From Seongchinamella sediminis (lineage in GTDB: Bacteria > Pseudomonadota > Gammaproteobacteria > Pseudomonadales > Halieaceae), in NCBI RefSeq assembly GCF_003457605.1, contig NZ_QRAN01000016.1, forward strand, positions 1-64,000: a stretch of DNA of 64,000 bases, in the 5' to 3' direction. The position numbers were made by a program, and so were the translations under genes. Numbering within the stretch: position 1 is the stretch's first letter; each line of letters begins with the position of its first letter. This document shows, piece by piece, positions 34,808 through 44,072 of the stretch. The notes under the pieces are model-generated. The model saw only the letters and a program-made list of their open reading frames with translations, made no database searches and had not been told where the DNA came from.

Positions 34808-35760
34808 GTCGCTGCGCTCGTCCGCCGCAGCTGGGTTAATTCGGCCATGATGGAGACGGCAATCTCGATCGGGGTCTTGCTGCCGATGGGCAGGCCTACC
34901 GGGGCGTGCAGGCGCTCGATCTGCTGCTCTGGAAGTTCCAGTTGCCGCAGTCGCCGCAGGCGTTTCTCCGTGGTCCGCACCGAACCCAGGGCGCCAACGT
35001 ACCAGGCCTCCGATCCCAGGGCCTCCATCAGCGCCATATCGTCAATACGCGGATCGTGGGTGAGTGTGATAATGATTGAATGGCGGTCATTGGCGCGCTC
35101 GCGCACCACATCGTCGGGCATGCCCTGAATCCTGGGGATGTCGGGGCCACTCCACTGGTCGAGGAATTCCCGGCGCGGATCGGTAACCAGCACTTCGTAG
35201 TCCATTGCCAGGCCCAGTTCGGCCAGGCTCTGGGCCAGCTGGCCGGCGCCCACCAGCAGTATGCGCATGCGGGGGCCAAAGCATTGAGTCAGTTGCTGCT
35301 CGCTCAGCGTCAATGCGCTGAAATGCGCCACGGGGCGCAACCCGGTTGCCCCGGTGGCAAGGTCCAGGCAGCGTTCAATGCAGTGACGCCGGTCCAGCGC
35401 GGCGAGAATGTCCCCCAGCCAACCGCTGTCAGCCGGCTGCAATTGCTGGATCAGCAGGACCAGCCTGCCGCCGCAGGGCAGCCCCAGCCGCTCGTTCTCT
35501 TCGGCACTCACGCCATACTCGACCAGTTCCGGGCGCTCGCCGGTGTAGAACCCTGCCCGCAAGCGCTCCAGCAGGTCTTCCTCGACGCAGCCACCCGACA
35601 CCGAGCCGATCTGTTCGCCCCGGTCCAGAACCGCCAGCAGGGAGCCCAGCGGACGCGGGGCCGACCCGATGGTTGTCACAATGGTGCACAGCCAGGGCCG
35701 CTCGCCCTGTTCCAGCCAGGCCAGGAGCCGCTGGAGTACCTCGTAATCTAGTGTCTGCAT
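34804..35760 (-). CDS. XdhC/CoxI family molybdenum-hydroxylase maturation factor
   Basis: 318 residues: N-terminal XdhC/CoxI domain (WLCTIVTTIGSAPRPLGSLLAV; IGSVSGGCVEEDLLE) and C-terminal Rossmann domain (ILLVGAGQLAQSLAELGLAMDYEVLVTDPR). XdhC-type proteins bind the molybdenum cofactor, direct its sulfuration and insert it into xanthine-dehydrogenase-family enzymes. AGGAGA upstream gives a good RBS. Divergent from the KstD-like gene at 35998, with 237 nt between in which I see no other gene. Confidence 0.92.
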   Translation of the reverse strand: MQTLDYEVLQRLLAWLEQGERPWLCTIVTTIGSAPRPLGSLLAVLDRGEQIGSVSGGCVEEDLLERLRAGFYTGERPELVEYGVSAEENERLGLPCGGRLVLLIQQLQPADSGWLGDILAALDRRHCIERCLDLATGATGLRPVAHFSALTLSEQQLTQCFGPRMRILLVGAGQLAQSLAELGLAMDYEVLVTDPRREFLDQWSGPDIPRIQGMPDDVVRERANDRHSIIITLTHDPRIDDMALMEALGSEAWYVGALGSVRTTEKRLRRLRQLELPEQQIERLHAPVGLPIGSKTPIEIAVSIMAELTQLRRTSAAT

Positions 35761-35997
35761 GAACAGGTTCTCCTGGGGCTATGCCCACTGCCCAGCCGGA
35801 TCGGCGGGTTGCCTGACGCTTATGTTGCCTGGGAATTATCCGGTATCCAGGGGCAATTTTCTCATGCCAGAACGCGAGAAAGGGTCGCGTTATTCGCAAC
35901 TTTTAAACTAAGGCTGCAATTTTTGCTCAATAAGGGCAGCAGGGGCCCAGGTGGACTTATACTAGGTGCCGCAAAGGATTTTGGGGGAGAACAGGTC

Positions 35998-37683
35998 GTG
36001 CAAAACAATTATGACGTTGTGGTCGTGGGTTCCGGCGCCGGTGCTTTTATGGCCGCGATCCGGGCTGCGAAACTGGGTGCATCAGTGCTTATGCTCGAGA
36101 AACAGGCGACCTACGGCGGCACCTCGGCGCGCTCCGGAGGCGGGCTGTGGGTGCCCAACAACAAGAACATCGCTGACGCCGGCGTTGTTGACAGCCCCGA
36201 GGACGCCTTCGAGTACATGCGCAAGGTCATCCCCGAGGAGCAGGTAGCGGACGATACGATCCGCAACTACATCGAATCGTCGCCGCAAATGCTCGACTTC
36301 CTCAATACCGAGACGCCTGTCCACTACGTGCCCGTGCCGGGCTACGCCGATTACTATCCCAGTTATCCGGGGTGGAAGGAGGGGGGGCGCACCATGGACC
36401 CTTCACCGATAGACGGCCGTCCACTGGGCGACATGCTCTACAAGATGGAGGATACCCCCAAGCAAAGCAAGGCCATGGGTATTTTCGGTATGAGCATTCT
36501 CGAGGGCTCCCAGATTCTGGCGACCTCCCCGGGATGGCAAAAAATCGTCGCCGGCATTTTTGGCCGTTACCTGCTCGATATCGTCGGGCGCCTGAAGGGC
36601 CTGCGGGACCGGCGCCTGTGCCAGGGCAACTCCCTGATTGGCGGTATGCTGATGGCGGCGCAGAAACTGGGCGTCGAACTGGTACTGGAAACCGGGGTTA
36701 CCCGCCTGGTCAAAGAGGGTGACAAAGTGGTGGGGGTGGTCGCCCGCTCCGATGCGCTGGGCGAGTTCGAGATTCGGGTCAATAAAGCCGTTGTCGTCGC
36801 CTCAGGCGGTTTTGAGCACAACCCGGAAATGCGCAAGGCCAACCTGCCGCAGCCGACCGAGAGCAACTGGAGCGCCGCCAACCCCGGCAATACCGGGGAC
36901 CTGATTATCGCCGGGCAGGAAATCGGTGCCGCTACCGGACTTATGAACGAGGCCTGGTGGGCTCCCGTGGTCAAGAACGGTGATACCTCTGTGGTGCTGT
37001 TTTCCGAGAAGTCCAAGCCCGGCCTGATCATTGTCGACAAGAAAGGGCGGCGTTTCATGAATGAGGCGATTACCTACAATTCCTACGGCGAGTGTTTTTA
37101 TAACGCGAAAGAGGCGGGCTATGACTGCGTTCCCGCTTACATGATCTTTGATGGCAACTACCGCAAGAAGTACTTCTTCGGCGGCATCGTCCAGTCGAGT
37201 ATGTCGCCGGACTTCATGAACCGCTCGGCGTTCGGGCCGAACGGCATGCTCATCAAGGCCGATACCCTCGATGAACTGGCAGGCAAGCTCGGTGTCGACA
37301 GGAACGGTCTTCAGGAGACCGTCGCCAAAATGGCCGAGTATGCCAGAACCGGCGTCGATGAAGAGTTTGGCCGGGGCAGCGATGCCCATGACCGTATGTA
37401 CGGTGATATGGAGGTCTCCCCCAACCCCTGCCTCGGGCCGCTGGATACAGCGCCGTATTACGGCGCGCCGATTTATCCCGGCGATATTGGCACCAAGGGC
37501 GGCCTGGTCATCGACCACGATGGCCGGGTGCAGGACGAGCAGGGCAATGCGATCGAGGGGCTCTACGCGGCGGGCAACTGCACGGCGTCCATCATGGGCG
37601 ACAAGTACCCAGGTGCCGGCTGCACCCTGGGGCCGGCCATGACCATCGCCTTCCGCGCGGCGAACCACCTGATGGCGCAATAG
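35998..37683 (+). CDS. FAD-dependent dehydrogenase, 3-ketosteroid delta1-dehydrogenase (KstD)-like
   Basis: 561 residues from GTG 35998 (GGGGGAG about 8 nt upstream); the frame is open further upstream but without RBS. N-terminal FAD motif VVVVGSGAGAFMAAIRAAKLG and EKQATYGGTSARSGGGLWVPNN are typical of KstD/fumarate-reductase flavoproteins. The C-terminal IYPGDIGTKGG (Tyr493) and GLYAAGNCTASIMGDKYPGAGCTLGPAMT closely follow the KstD pattern. It would desaturate a cyclic ketone or a related enone precursor. A true steroid substrate is not proven. Monocistronic, next to the LLM/EtfB operon on the opposite strand. Confidence 0.85.
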   Translation: MQNNYDVVVVGSGAGAFMAAIRAAKLGASVLMLEKQATYGGTSARSGGGLWVPNNKNIADAGVVDSPEDAFEYMRKVIPEEQVADDTIRNYIESSPQMLDFLNTETPVHYVPVPGYADYYPSYPGWKEGGRTMDPSPIDGRPLGDMLYKMEDTPKQSKAMGIFGMSILEGSQILATSPGWQKIVAGIFGRYLLDIVGRLKGLRDRRLCQGNSLIGGMLMAAQKLGVELVLETGVTRLVKEGDKVVGVVARSDALGEFEIRVNKAVVVASGGFEHNPEMRKANLPQPTESNWSAANPGNTGDLIIAGQEIGAATGLMNEAWWAPVVKNGDTSVVLFSEKSKPGLIIVDKKGRRFMNEAITYNSYGECFYNAKEAGYDCVPAYMIFDGNYRKKYFFGGIVQSSMSPDFMNRSAFGPNGMLIKADTLDELAGKLGVDRNGLQETVAKMAEYARTGVDEEFGRGSDAHDRMYGDMEVSPNPCLGPLDTAPYYGAPIYPGDIGTKGGLVIDHDGRVQDEQGNAIEGLYAAGNCTASIMGDKYPGAGCTLGPAMTIAFRAANHLMAQ

Positions 37684-37696
37684 GCCTCGGCCGGCG

Positions 37697-38707
37697 CTAC
37701 TGCCGCAACTGCTGCACGATATCGGCCCAGTACCCGGGGTCGGGGCAGCGGTTGTGCGTCAGGCTGACGCTGTCGGCGATTCCGTCCAGGCGCGCCCGCA
37801 GCTTCCCGGCAATTTCACCGCGCTCGCCGACCACGGCAATGGCGTCCAGGATGTCGTCGTCGATCAGGTCGGTCATCGCATCCCAGCGCCCCTGCTTGGA
37901 CAGGGCGTTCAAATCCCTGTGCACACCTTCCCAGCCGTGGCAGGCAAGGGTCGGCAGGTAGGCGGGGGTCGAGCCATAAAATGCCAGCTGTTTCCGCGCC
38001 GCGAGTTTGGAGGCGGCCAGCTGCTCTTCCGTATCGGCGGTGACCACCAGGGTTGCACACATCACTTCCAGGTCTTGCCGGCTGCGCCCGGATAGCGCCA
38101 GCCCTTGCTCCAGTGCTGGCAGGGCATTCTCCAGCAGTGACTGGCGGGTATTGAAGGGGTGGGCGATAAACCCATCGGCGACTTCGCCGGCCACCCGGGT
38201 CATTAGCGGACCGAATCCGCCGGTAAAAACAGGCGGAGGCCCGTAAGGGTTGGGGCCCGGATCAAAGGCCGGGATCATGATGGTGTGGGTATAGAACTCG
38301 CCGCGGAAGTCCAGCTTGCCGCCGGTTTCCCAGCAATCCCAGATGGCGCGGACCGCCAGTACAATTTCACGCAGGCGCCGGGCGGGCTGTGACCATTCGG
38401 CGCTGAAGCGCTTTTCGATATGCGGGCGCACCTGGGTGCCGAGCCCGAGGACAAAGCGGCCACCGCTGATCGACTGCATGTCGTAGCCCAGGTTGGCGAG
38501 GTTCATGGGGTTGCGGGCAAAGGCGATGGCGATCGCGGTGCCCAGGCGCATGCGTTCGGTGTGCTCGGCGGCTACCGCCAGGGTGAGGAAGGGGTCGTGC
38601 TTGGCTTCAAAGGAAAAACCACCGTCGTAGCCAATGTCTTCCAGCGTCTTGTAGAGGGTACGGGCGCTGCGCGGATCTTCCAGTGGCGCGGTGGTGTAGA
38701 TCTTCAT
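37697..38707 (-). CDS. LLM-class (F420/FMN-dependent) oxidoreductase
   Basis: 336 residues, luciferase-like monooxygenase superfamily of the TIGR03617-type F420-dependent group: EDIGYDGGFSFEAKHDPFLTLAVAAEHTERMRLGTAIAIAFARNPM near the N-terminus and SGGRFVLGLGTQVRPHIEKRFS. Such enzymes use F420H2 or FMNH2 for reduction or oxygenation. It is paralogous to the gene at 58894. Last gene of the minus-strand operon starting at 40912, 18 nt after etfB. Confidence 0.87.
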   Translation of the reverse strand: MKIYTTAPLEDPRSARTLYKTLEDIGYDGGFSFEAKHDPFLTLAVAAEHTERMRLGTAIAIAFARNPMNLANLGYDMQSISGGRFVLGLGTQVRPHIEKRFSAEWSQPARRLREIVLAVRAIWDCWETGGKLDFRGEFYTHTIMIPAFDPGPNPYGPPPVFTGGFGPLMTRVAGEVADGFIAHPFNTRQSLLENALPALEQGLALSGRSRQDLEVMCATLVVTADTEEQLAASKLAARKQLAFYGSTPAYLPTLACHGWEGVHRDLNALSKQGRWDAMTDLIDDDILDAIAVVGERGEIAGKLRARLDGIADSVSLTHNRCPDPGYWADIVQQLRQ

Positions 38708-38725
38708 CGCGGCACCCGCAAAGCG

Positions 38726-39523
38726 CTAGATGAGGCTATCCGCCCGCAGTTTTTCCACCAGCGTTCTGGCGATTTCGGCGGGTGAGCCCTCGAGGAATTC
38801 ACAGTTGCCCTGAACCTGGGGCACGTACTGTTTTTCCAGTATCACCCGCGGCGCCAGTTGTTCCGGCGAGAGTCCCAGGTCAGCCACGGCGATGCTCGTG
38901 GGCTTCTTCTTGCGCGCCGCCATTTTGGCTTTCGCGGTGGGGAAGCGGGGGTCGCCCAGCTCGTTGCTCACGGTAACGACAGCGGGCAGCTGACCTTGCA
39001 CCACTTCATCACCGTCGGGGGTTGCCCGGGTCACTGTCAGGGTCGAGCCGCTGGCCTCTACCGCGCGGGCCAGGGGCACAACGGGCATGCTGAGGTATTC
39101 ACCGATCAGCGCCGGTACCACACCCTGGTCGTCATCGGATGCCTGGCGACCGCACAGCACCAGATCTGCGCCGCCGCTGCTCTGGATGTAGGCCGCCAGG
39201 ATATTGGCGGTCACCTGGCTGTCCAGCGCGGCGAGATCGGCGTCGATGCCGACGATCTCGTCAGCGCCGAGCGCGGCGCATTGTTTCAGCAGGGCCTTCA
39301 GGTCCTGGCCGATCGATACAGCGGTGATGGTGCAGTCGACACCCGCGTCGCGAAGTCGCAGGGCGGCTTCAATCGCCTGCTCATCGTATCCATTGATCAG
39401 CGTTGGGATGGCGGACACCTGCGGTGTCTTGCCATCGGCACCCATGGTCAGGTTCCCCGCCAATGCGTAGTTGTTAACCGCATCCGGATCCAGTACTTCC
39501 TTCACACATACGACGATTCGCAT
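38726..39523 (-). CDS. Electron transfer flavoprotein, beta subunit (FixA/EtfB family)
   Basis: 265 residues from MRIVVCVKEVLDPDAV, with GGGAGA 7 nt upstream. Family features: GYDEQAIEAALRLRD, ADLVLCGRQASDDDQGVVPALIGEYL, and LPAVVTVSNELGDPRFPTAKAKMAARKKKP near the C-terminus. EtfB normally pairs with EtfA to pass electrons from acyl-CoA dehydrogenases to the quinone pool. No etfA is encoded next to it or elsewhere in the window, which is unusual because etfB and etfA are normally adjacent. Confidence 0.9.
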   Translation of the reverse strand: MRIVVCVKEVLDPDAVNNYALAGNLTMGADGKTPQVSAIPTLINGYDEQAIEAALRLRDAGVDCTITAVSIGQDLKALLKQCAALGADEIVGIDADLAALDSQVTANILAAYIQSSGGADLVLCGRQASDDDQGVVPALIGEYLSMPVVPLARAVEASGSTLTVTRATPDGDEVVQGQLPAVVTVSNELGDPRFPTAKAKMAARKKKPTSIAVADLGLSPEQLAPRVILEKQYVPQVQGNCEFLEGSPAEIARTLVEKLRADSLI

Positions 39524-39537
39524 TGTTTGATCTCCCG

Positions 39538-39813
39538 TCAATTATCCAAGAGGATAAGGCTTTCCTGTTCACACCAGACCGCCTCTTTGGTGTAGGCCTC
39601 CGGCTTTTGCGTCAGGTCTGCCAGCAGATACCAGCGCCAGGGGTAACCGCCAAAGTCGAAATCGCGGTAATCCCCGGTCAGGGTGCCGGCAAAAAACTGG
39701 CGCCCGGCGTACTTTGTCTCCGCTATCGGCGCACCGCCTTCACACTCTGCGCGCTTTCCCTGGTAGTCGGGGTTGAAGCCGGCCAGGTACGGAGCGGCGG
39801 CTTCCCTAGTCAT
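39538..39813 (-). CDS. Small hypothetical protein in the EtfB operon
   Basis: About 91 residues starting MTREAAAPYLAGFNPDYQG (ATG 39813; ATG 39816 is also possible), overlapping the stop of the nitronate-monooxygenase-like gene and ending 14 nt before etfB. The sequence is aromatic- and Gly-rich (RQFFAGTL, RDFDFGGYPWRWYLLADL) with no signal peptide or membrane segment. No family recognised. Its tight packing supports it being a real gene. Confidence 0.6.
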   Translation of the reverse strand: MTREAAAPYLAGFNPDYQGKRAECEGGAPIAETKYAGRQFFAGTLTGDYRDFDFGGYPWRWYLLADLTQKPEAYTKEAVWCEQESLILLDN

Positions 39814-40912
39814 CATCGTCACTGGCAAAGCGGTCAAATACGTCCAGCGCCTCTTCCACGATATCGGAAAGAATCTGCCGCGCCGGCTTCATCTCGGTGA
39901 CATAGTGAATTCCCTGGCCGGCGGCCTCGGTCATAAGGTCCTTGCGCTGGTAGTCCAGCGAGCCCTGGATGTAGTCAGACGACAGCATCATCTGCAGCGG
40001 CGCCTTCAGTACCGGCGGTGCGTCCGGCCCCATCCATTCATCGTGCCAGGGGCAGCGTGTGGTGCGCATGGTGTAGCCAGAGATACAGTTGGAGTAAATG
40101 GTGTCGGTGGTCTCACACTCGATCAGGCGTTCCTTCAGCGGCTGGTTGACGTCGGACTCGCGCGAGGTCAGCCACAGCGACCCGGTCCACACCCCGGAGG
40201 CACCCAACGCGAGGGTGGCGGCCAGGTGACGGCCCGTGGTGATGCCGCCCGCGGCCAGTACCGGTATGCCTTTTGGTTCGGCCAGGTCGACGACCTGCGG
40301 CACGATAGACAGCGTGCCTATCTGCCCGGTGTGCCCAGCGGCGTCATAGCCCTGGGCAATGATGCAATCGACACCGGCATCAATCTGTTTTTGCGCCTGG
40401 CGCGGTGTGCCGACCAGCCCCCACACCATCATGCCCTGGGCGTGGGCCCGCTCAAGCAGGAATTTTGGCGAACCCAGGCCAGAGGCAAAGACCGGCACAT
40501 TCTCCTCAAAGATGACTTCCAGCTGGGCCAGCGCGCGCGCCTGGTCCAGGCCGCCCCAGGTATAGAGGTCGGGTGCTTCCTTGGGGTCTGGCACATCGTA
40601 CTTGGCCTTGATCATCTGTTCGAAATCGCGAGACTCCTTGGGAATCATGGCCATCAATTCCTCGACGCTGCGCTCCTCTTCTACCGAGGCTGGCAGCACC
40701 AGGTCGATGCCGAACTTCTTGTCGCCGATGCGCTCGCGTATCCACTTGATATCGGCGCGGATATGTTCCGGCGGATGCATCGCCTCGCCCAGCACGGCGA
40801 AGCCCCCGGCGTTGATGACCGCTACCGCAACGTCTTTACAGTGAGTGAACGCGACGATGGGATATTCGATGTCAAGCTTTTCACACAGCAGCGTATGTAA
40901 TGGATCGCTCAT
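39806..40912 (-). CDS. Nitronate monooxygenase / 2-nitropropane dioxygenase-like FMN enzyme
   Basis: 368 residues of the TIM-barrel NPD family: LDIEYPIVAFTHCKDVAVAVINAGGFAVLGEA, then VGTPRQAQKQIDAGVDCIIAQGYDAAGHTGQIG and VPVLAAGGITTGRHLAATLALGASGVWTGS. The catalytic His is likely in AAGHTGQ. Many NPD-family members near CoA genes act as enoyl reductases or flavin monooxygenases of unknown substrate. First gene of a four-gene operon (NPD, small protein, EtfB, LLM). AGGAAG 8 nt before the start. Confidence 0.87.
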   Translation of the reverse strand: MSDPLHTLLCEKLDIEYPIVAFTHCKDVAVAVINAGGFAVLGEAMHPPEHIRADIKWIRERIGDKKFGIDLVLPASVEEERSVEELMAMIPKESRDFEQMIKAKYDVPDPKEAPDLYTWGGLDQARALAQLEVIFEENVPVFASGLGSPKFLLERAHAQGMMVWGLVGTPRQAQKQIDAGVDCIIAQGYDAAGHTGQIGTLSIVPQVVDLAEPKGIPVLAAGGITTGRHLAATLALGASGVWTGSLWLTSRESDVNQPLKERLIECETTDTIYSNCISGYTMRTTRCPWHDEWMGPDAPPVLKAPLQMMLSSDYIQGSLDYQRKDLMTEAAGQGIHYVTEMKPARQILSDIVEEALDVFDRFASDDDD

Positions 40913-41049
40913 GATGAATCTTCCTGTAATCAGTTTCTAGGCAAGCCTTTGAATACGGACAGTGGTTCTACCGCGCCTCTATCATTGTCCTGAAATCTAC
41001 AGTTTCCGATGGGCAAAATAAACTGCCTGCAGCACTGCATTGCGCTGAT

Positions 41050-41084
41050 GTCCGAAAATGAGCTGTTGAAGTCCGGAATTGATC
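41050..41084. promoter_or_regulatory. 35-nt direct-repeat element, copy A
   Basis: Two 12-nt half-sites, GTCCGAAAATGA and GTCCGGAATTGA, repeated in the same direction with a 21-nt period. It matches copies B (46798) and C (52829) at 30 and 26 of 35 positions. It lies 138 nt upstream of the NPD-EtfB-LLM operon on the other strand. Unlike B and C it is not followed on the plus strand by recognisable -35 and -10 hexamers, so which promoter it serves is unclear. Confidence 0.65.
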
Positions 41085-41126
41085 GTGCGCCGGGATGCGC
41101 GTGGAAACATGCTGCTCACAACTGAG

Positions 41127-41612
41127 TTACCCGTGCGGCGGTTGCCACATGGGTGTCCTGGCCCAGCCCTCGTCAAAGGGGGTAAAGTACTTGAACTCGA
41201 ATCTCAGTGAGGCGATTTTCCATTCCGTCTCCACCCGCTGGAATTCATCGTGATAGATGCCCATCACCCAGATAGCCCGGTTCCCGGGCTGCTGTGTTGT
41301 ATGGGCCGTAAGGTACCAGCTCCCGCTGGCACGGTCCCCATGTACCTCAATCAGTGGATTGTGAACCATGTGTGCGTTGAATGAGCTGGCCTCACTCACC
41401 TGCTTGCGAAAGAAACCATCCATGATGGAGGACCGCCCCTGGAAACGGCCGAAAAAACCATAGTCGCATGTGGCGTCCTCCATCCACAGGGCATCCAGAG
41501 CGTCCCAGTCAGCGGCGTCGACGAGGTGGCAATAACGCGCCTTGAGTTGTTTCAGGGCCTCTATATCCGCCAGCTTGTGTAGCAGCGTCCTGATGTCATT
41601 TTGATCATTCAT
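41127..41612 (-). CDS. SnoaL-like / nuclear-transport-factor-2-fold protein
   Basis: 161 residues with the NTF2-like pattern: IEALKQLKARYCHLVDAADWDALDALWMEDATCDYGFFGRFQG, then HMVHNPLIEVHGDRASGSWYLTAHT. Proteins of this form include scytalone-dehydratase-like and steroid-isomerase-like enzymes as well as ring-hydroxylating dioxygenase beta-type folds. A role as isomerase or dehydratase on a cyclic intermediate is possible but not shown. Monocistronic on the minus strand between the NPD operon and the CoA-transferase. Confidence 0.8.
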   Translation of the reverse strand: MNDQNDIRTLLHKLADIEALKQLKARYCHLVDAADWDALDALWMEDATCDYGFFGRFQGRSSIMDGFFRKQVSEASSFNAHMVHNPLIEVHGDRASGSWYLTAHTTQQPGNRAIWVMGIYHDEFQRVETEWKIASLRFEFKYFTPFDEGWARTPMWQPPHG

Positions 41613-41842
41613 GCCGGGCTCCTTGCGGTGGTAAACAGCACAACAAGCCTACCACTATCCGCAGTTTTCCGGGGGATACTGCCCCTGACCTCAAGCCACC
41701 TAATATTGTCCGTTTATGAATTCCTCAGGTCAGGTGATTTCAGGGCTATCAGGTAAACTGAAGACAAGCGCTCGCAGGCAAAGGGGGGCGTACTTGTCCG
41801 ACGCCGGGAGGCAGCGAACGCGGGTGAATGAAGGAGTGAGTA

Positions 41843-43114
41843 ATGAGCAAAGCAATGACGCATGAGACCAGTTTTGCCGAGGGCCCCCTTAGCGGCCTCA
41901 GGGTGCTGGATTGTTCTACCATGTTGGCGGCTCCCTACGGCGCGACTCTGCTCGGCGACCTGGGTGCCGATGTGGTGAAAATTGAATCCCACCACGGTGA
42001 CGACAGCCGCAAGTTCGGCCCCATGCGCGGTGAGGACGCGGGGCCCTTCCTCAGCCTCAACCGCAACAAGCGGGACATGGTGCTGGATCTGCAGCAGGAA
42101 GAGGCCAGGGCGATCTTCGCCCAGGTTGCCGCAACGGCTGATGTATTGATTACCAATGTCCGGGAACCCGCCCTGAGCAAGCTGGGCATGAGCTATGAGC
42201 AGGTCAGGGCGCACAAGCCGGATATCATCTGGATCCGGGTCACCGCCTTCGGACCGGACGGCCCCTACGATGGCCGCCCCGGCATCGATTTCCTGGTCCA
42301 GGGCTATGCCGGCGTGCTGGCGTTGAACGGGGATCCCGACGGTGAACCCGTGCGCACCAGCTTTCCCGCGGTGGATGTTATGACCTCAATGATGGTGGCC
42401 AATGCCGCCCAGGCGGCACTGCGGGTCAGGGACAGGACCGGCCAGGGCCAGCGAATAGAGGTGTCACTGCTCGACACCCTGATGCACGCCCAGGCCAGTT
42501 CCATCGGCACCTACCTGACCACCGGTGAGGTGCCGGAGCGGACCGGCAATCGCAGCCTGGCCTTTGCCCCCTCGGGCTGCTTTCCCACCAGCGACGGCCA
42601 TCACATTGTGATGACGACCCCCGGGGAGAAGTTCTTCGGCAATATTTGTCGCGCGCTGGAAACGGACTGGGACAGCGATGAGCGTTTTGCTACCGCCCGG
42701 GAGCGCAAGGCCAACGAGGATGAACTGGACAGGCTGATCAGCGAGCGAACCAGCCAGTTCACCCGCCAGGAACTGGTTGCGCGCCTGGTGGCGGCGGATG
42801 TGCTGGTAGCCCCGATCAACGAGCCGCAGGAAGTGCCCCTTGATCCGCAAATCCAGCACAACAAGATGCTGGTTGACGTGACCCACCCGGAATACGGTGA
42901 TGTCACGGTGACCGGTATACCCATCCGCTTCTACGGGACCCCCTGCGAGGTGCGCAAGCACCCCCCCCTGCTGGGAGAGCATACCCGGGAGTTACTCGCT
43001 GAAGCCGGCTATGGTGCCGAGGACATCGATGAGCTGATACGCAAGGGCCTGGCGGCGGACAACCCGGATATCAAGCGCCGGCGCGAGGAAAGGCGGAGGA
43101 GAAAGTCTGGCTGA
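41843..43114 (+). CDS. Class III CoA-transferase (CaiB/BaiF family)
   Basis: 423 residues. N-terminal GPLSGLRVLDCSTMLAAPYGATLLGDLGADVVKIE is characteristic, and the catalytic Asp is present as Asp178 in FPAVDVMTSMM, with GQGQRIEVSLLDTL following. It transfers CoA from a donor thioester (succinyl-CoA, for example) to a carboxylic acid substrate, an ATP-free activation. The C-terminus ends in a basic tail (KRRREERRRRKSG). Monocistronic; 230 nt upstream holds no gene. Confidence 0.92.
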   Translation: MSKAMTHETSFAEGPLSGLRVLDCSTMLAAPYGATLLGDLGADVVKIESHHGDDSRKFGPMRGEDAGPFLSLNRNKRDMVLDLQQEEARAIFAQVAATADVLITNVREPALSKLGMSYEQVRAHKPDIIWIRVTAFGPDGPYDGRPGIDFLVQGYAGVLALNGDPDGEPVRTSFPAVDVMTSMMVANAAQAALRVRDRTGQGQRIEVSLLDTLMHAQASSIGTYLTTGEVPERTGNRSLAFAPSGCFPTSDGHHIVMTTPGEKFFGNICRALETDWDSDERFATARERKANEDELDRLISERTSQFTRQELVARLVAADVLVAPINEPQEVPLDPQIQHNKMLVDVTHPEYGDVTVTGIPIRFYGTPCEVRKHPPLLGEHTRELLAEAGYGAEDIDELIRKGLAADNPDIKRRREERRRRKSG

Positions 43115-43128
43115 GTGCGCTGGGGGCC

Positions 43129-44028
43129 TCAGGCAAAAGCCGCAATCACCTCATCGGCATAGCGTTTGACGGCCTCGAGCTTCGCCTGCAGTGGTGGTTG
43201 TTGCCGCATGCTGGCGCCGACGCCCATTTCCGCGAGGATGCGCTCTGTCCAGGGGGTGGTCTGCAGATCGGTGACGCCCAGATCCTCCAGTCGGCGGATA
43301 TCGTCAACGGTCTCGGCGTCGGGGCAGTGCATCATGATCTCGAAGGGCTCGTTCTCGCGGCCGTACTCTCGCCTGAAGCCATTCACTTCGGCAATAACGC
43401 CTGCTGCCTCGTCCAGGTTGTGAATCACGCTGACCCAGCCGTCGCCCAGGCGGGCAGCGCGGCGCAGGGCGGCAGTAGTGGTTCCACCGACATAGATGGG
43501 AATCTTCCTGCCTGGCACCGGCGCCATGATCAGGCGGTCGAAGTCGTAGTACCTGCCGTGAAACTCCACGAAGCCCCCGCGCATAAGGAGTTTCAGCACC
43601 TGTATAGCCTCGTCCTGGCGAGCACCCCGGGTTCTCTTGTCCTGGCCCAGCCATTTGAATTCCTCGGGCATCCAGGCCAGCCCCACTCCCAGGGCAACGC
43701 GGTCGTTGGAAACCGCTGCGACCGAGAAAAGACTCTTGGCCTCCAGCAGCGGCTGGCGGACAGCGAGCCGCAATACGGAGGGCATGAAGCGAATACGCTC
43801 GGTCACGGCGGCCATATTGGTGATGGCTACCCAGGGGTCCAGCACTGGAGTATCCAGAGGCCAGAATCGCTTGCCGTCCGGTGTGTACGGGTAGGGAACC
43901 GATATATCTTCGGGAAAGAAGGGCGCGTCGGCCACCTGGATGCTGTCCCAGCCGCATTGGTCTGCGGTGCGGGCGATCGCCTGGTGCTCCGCCGGGTCCA
44001 CCATGAACAAATGAAAACCGAAGCGCAT
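43129..44028 (-). CDS. LLM-class (F420/FMN-dependent) oxidoreductase
   Basis: 299 residues of the TIGR03619-type luciferase-like group: MRFGFHLFMVDPAEHQAIARTADQCGWDSIQVADAPFFPEDI, ALGVGLAWMPEEFKWLGQDKRTRG and IPIYVGGTTTAALRRAARLGDGWV. Function is a flavin- or F420-linked hydride transfer, substrate unknown. It follows the OYE-type reductase gene on the minus strand after a 44-nt gap and is probably co-transcribed with it and the deazaflavin reductase. Confidence 0.87.
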   Translation of the reverse strand: MRFGFHLFMVDPAEHQAIARTADQCGWDSIQVADAPFFPEDISVPYPYTPDGKRFWPLDTPVLDPWVAITNMAAVTERIRFMPSVLRLAVRQPLLEAKSLFSVAAVSNDRVALGVGLAWMPEEFKWLGQDKRTRGARQDEAIQVLKLLMRGGFVEFHGRYYDFDRLIMAPVPGRKIPIYVGGTTTAALRRAARLGDGWVSVIHNLDEAAGVIAEVNGFRREYGRENEPFEIMMHCPDAETVDDIRRLEDLGVTDLQTTPWTERILAEMGVGASMRQQPPLQAKLEAVKRYADEVIAAFA

Positions 44029-44072
44029 GTCTGGTTACGTTTTCACAGCCCCTTCCCAAGCCCCTGCCGGGG

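Noticed and set aside
41708-41739. Possible fourth direct-repeat element upstream of the CoA-transferase at 41843
   Set aside because: Only the first half-site resembles the consensus (GTCCGTTTATGA); the position 21 nt on does not, and no -35/-10 pair sits at the expected distance.
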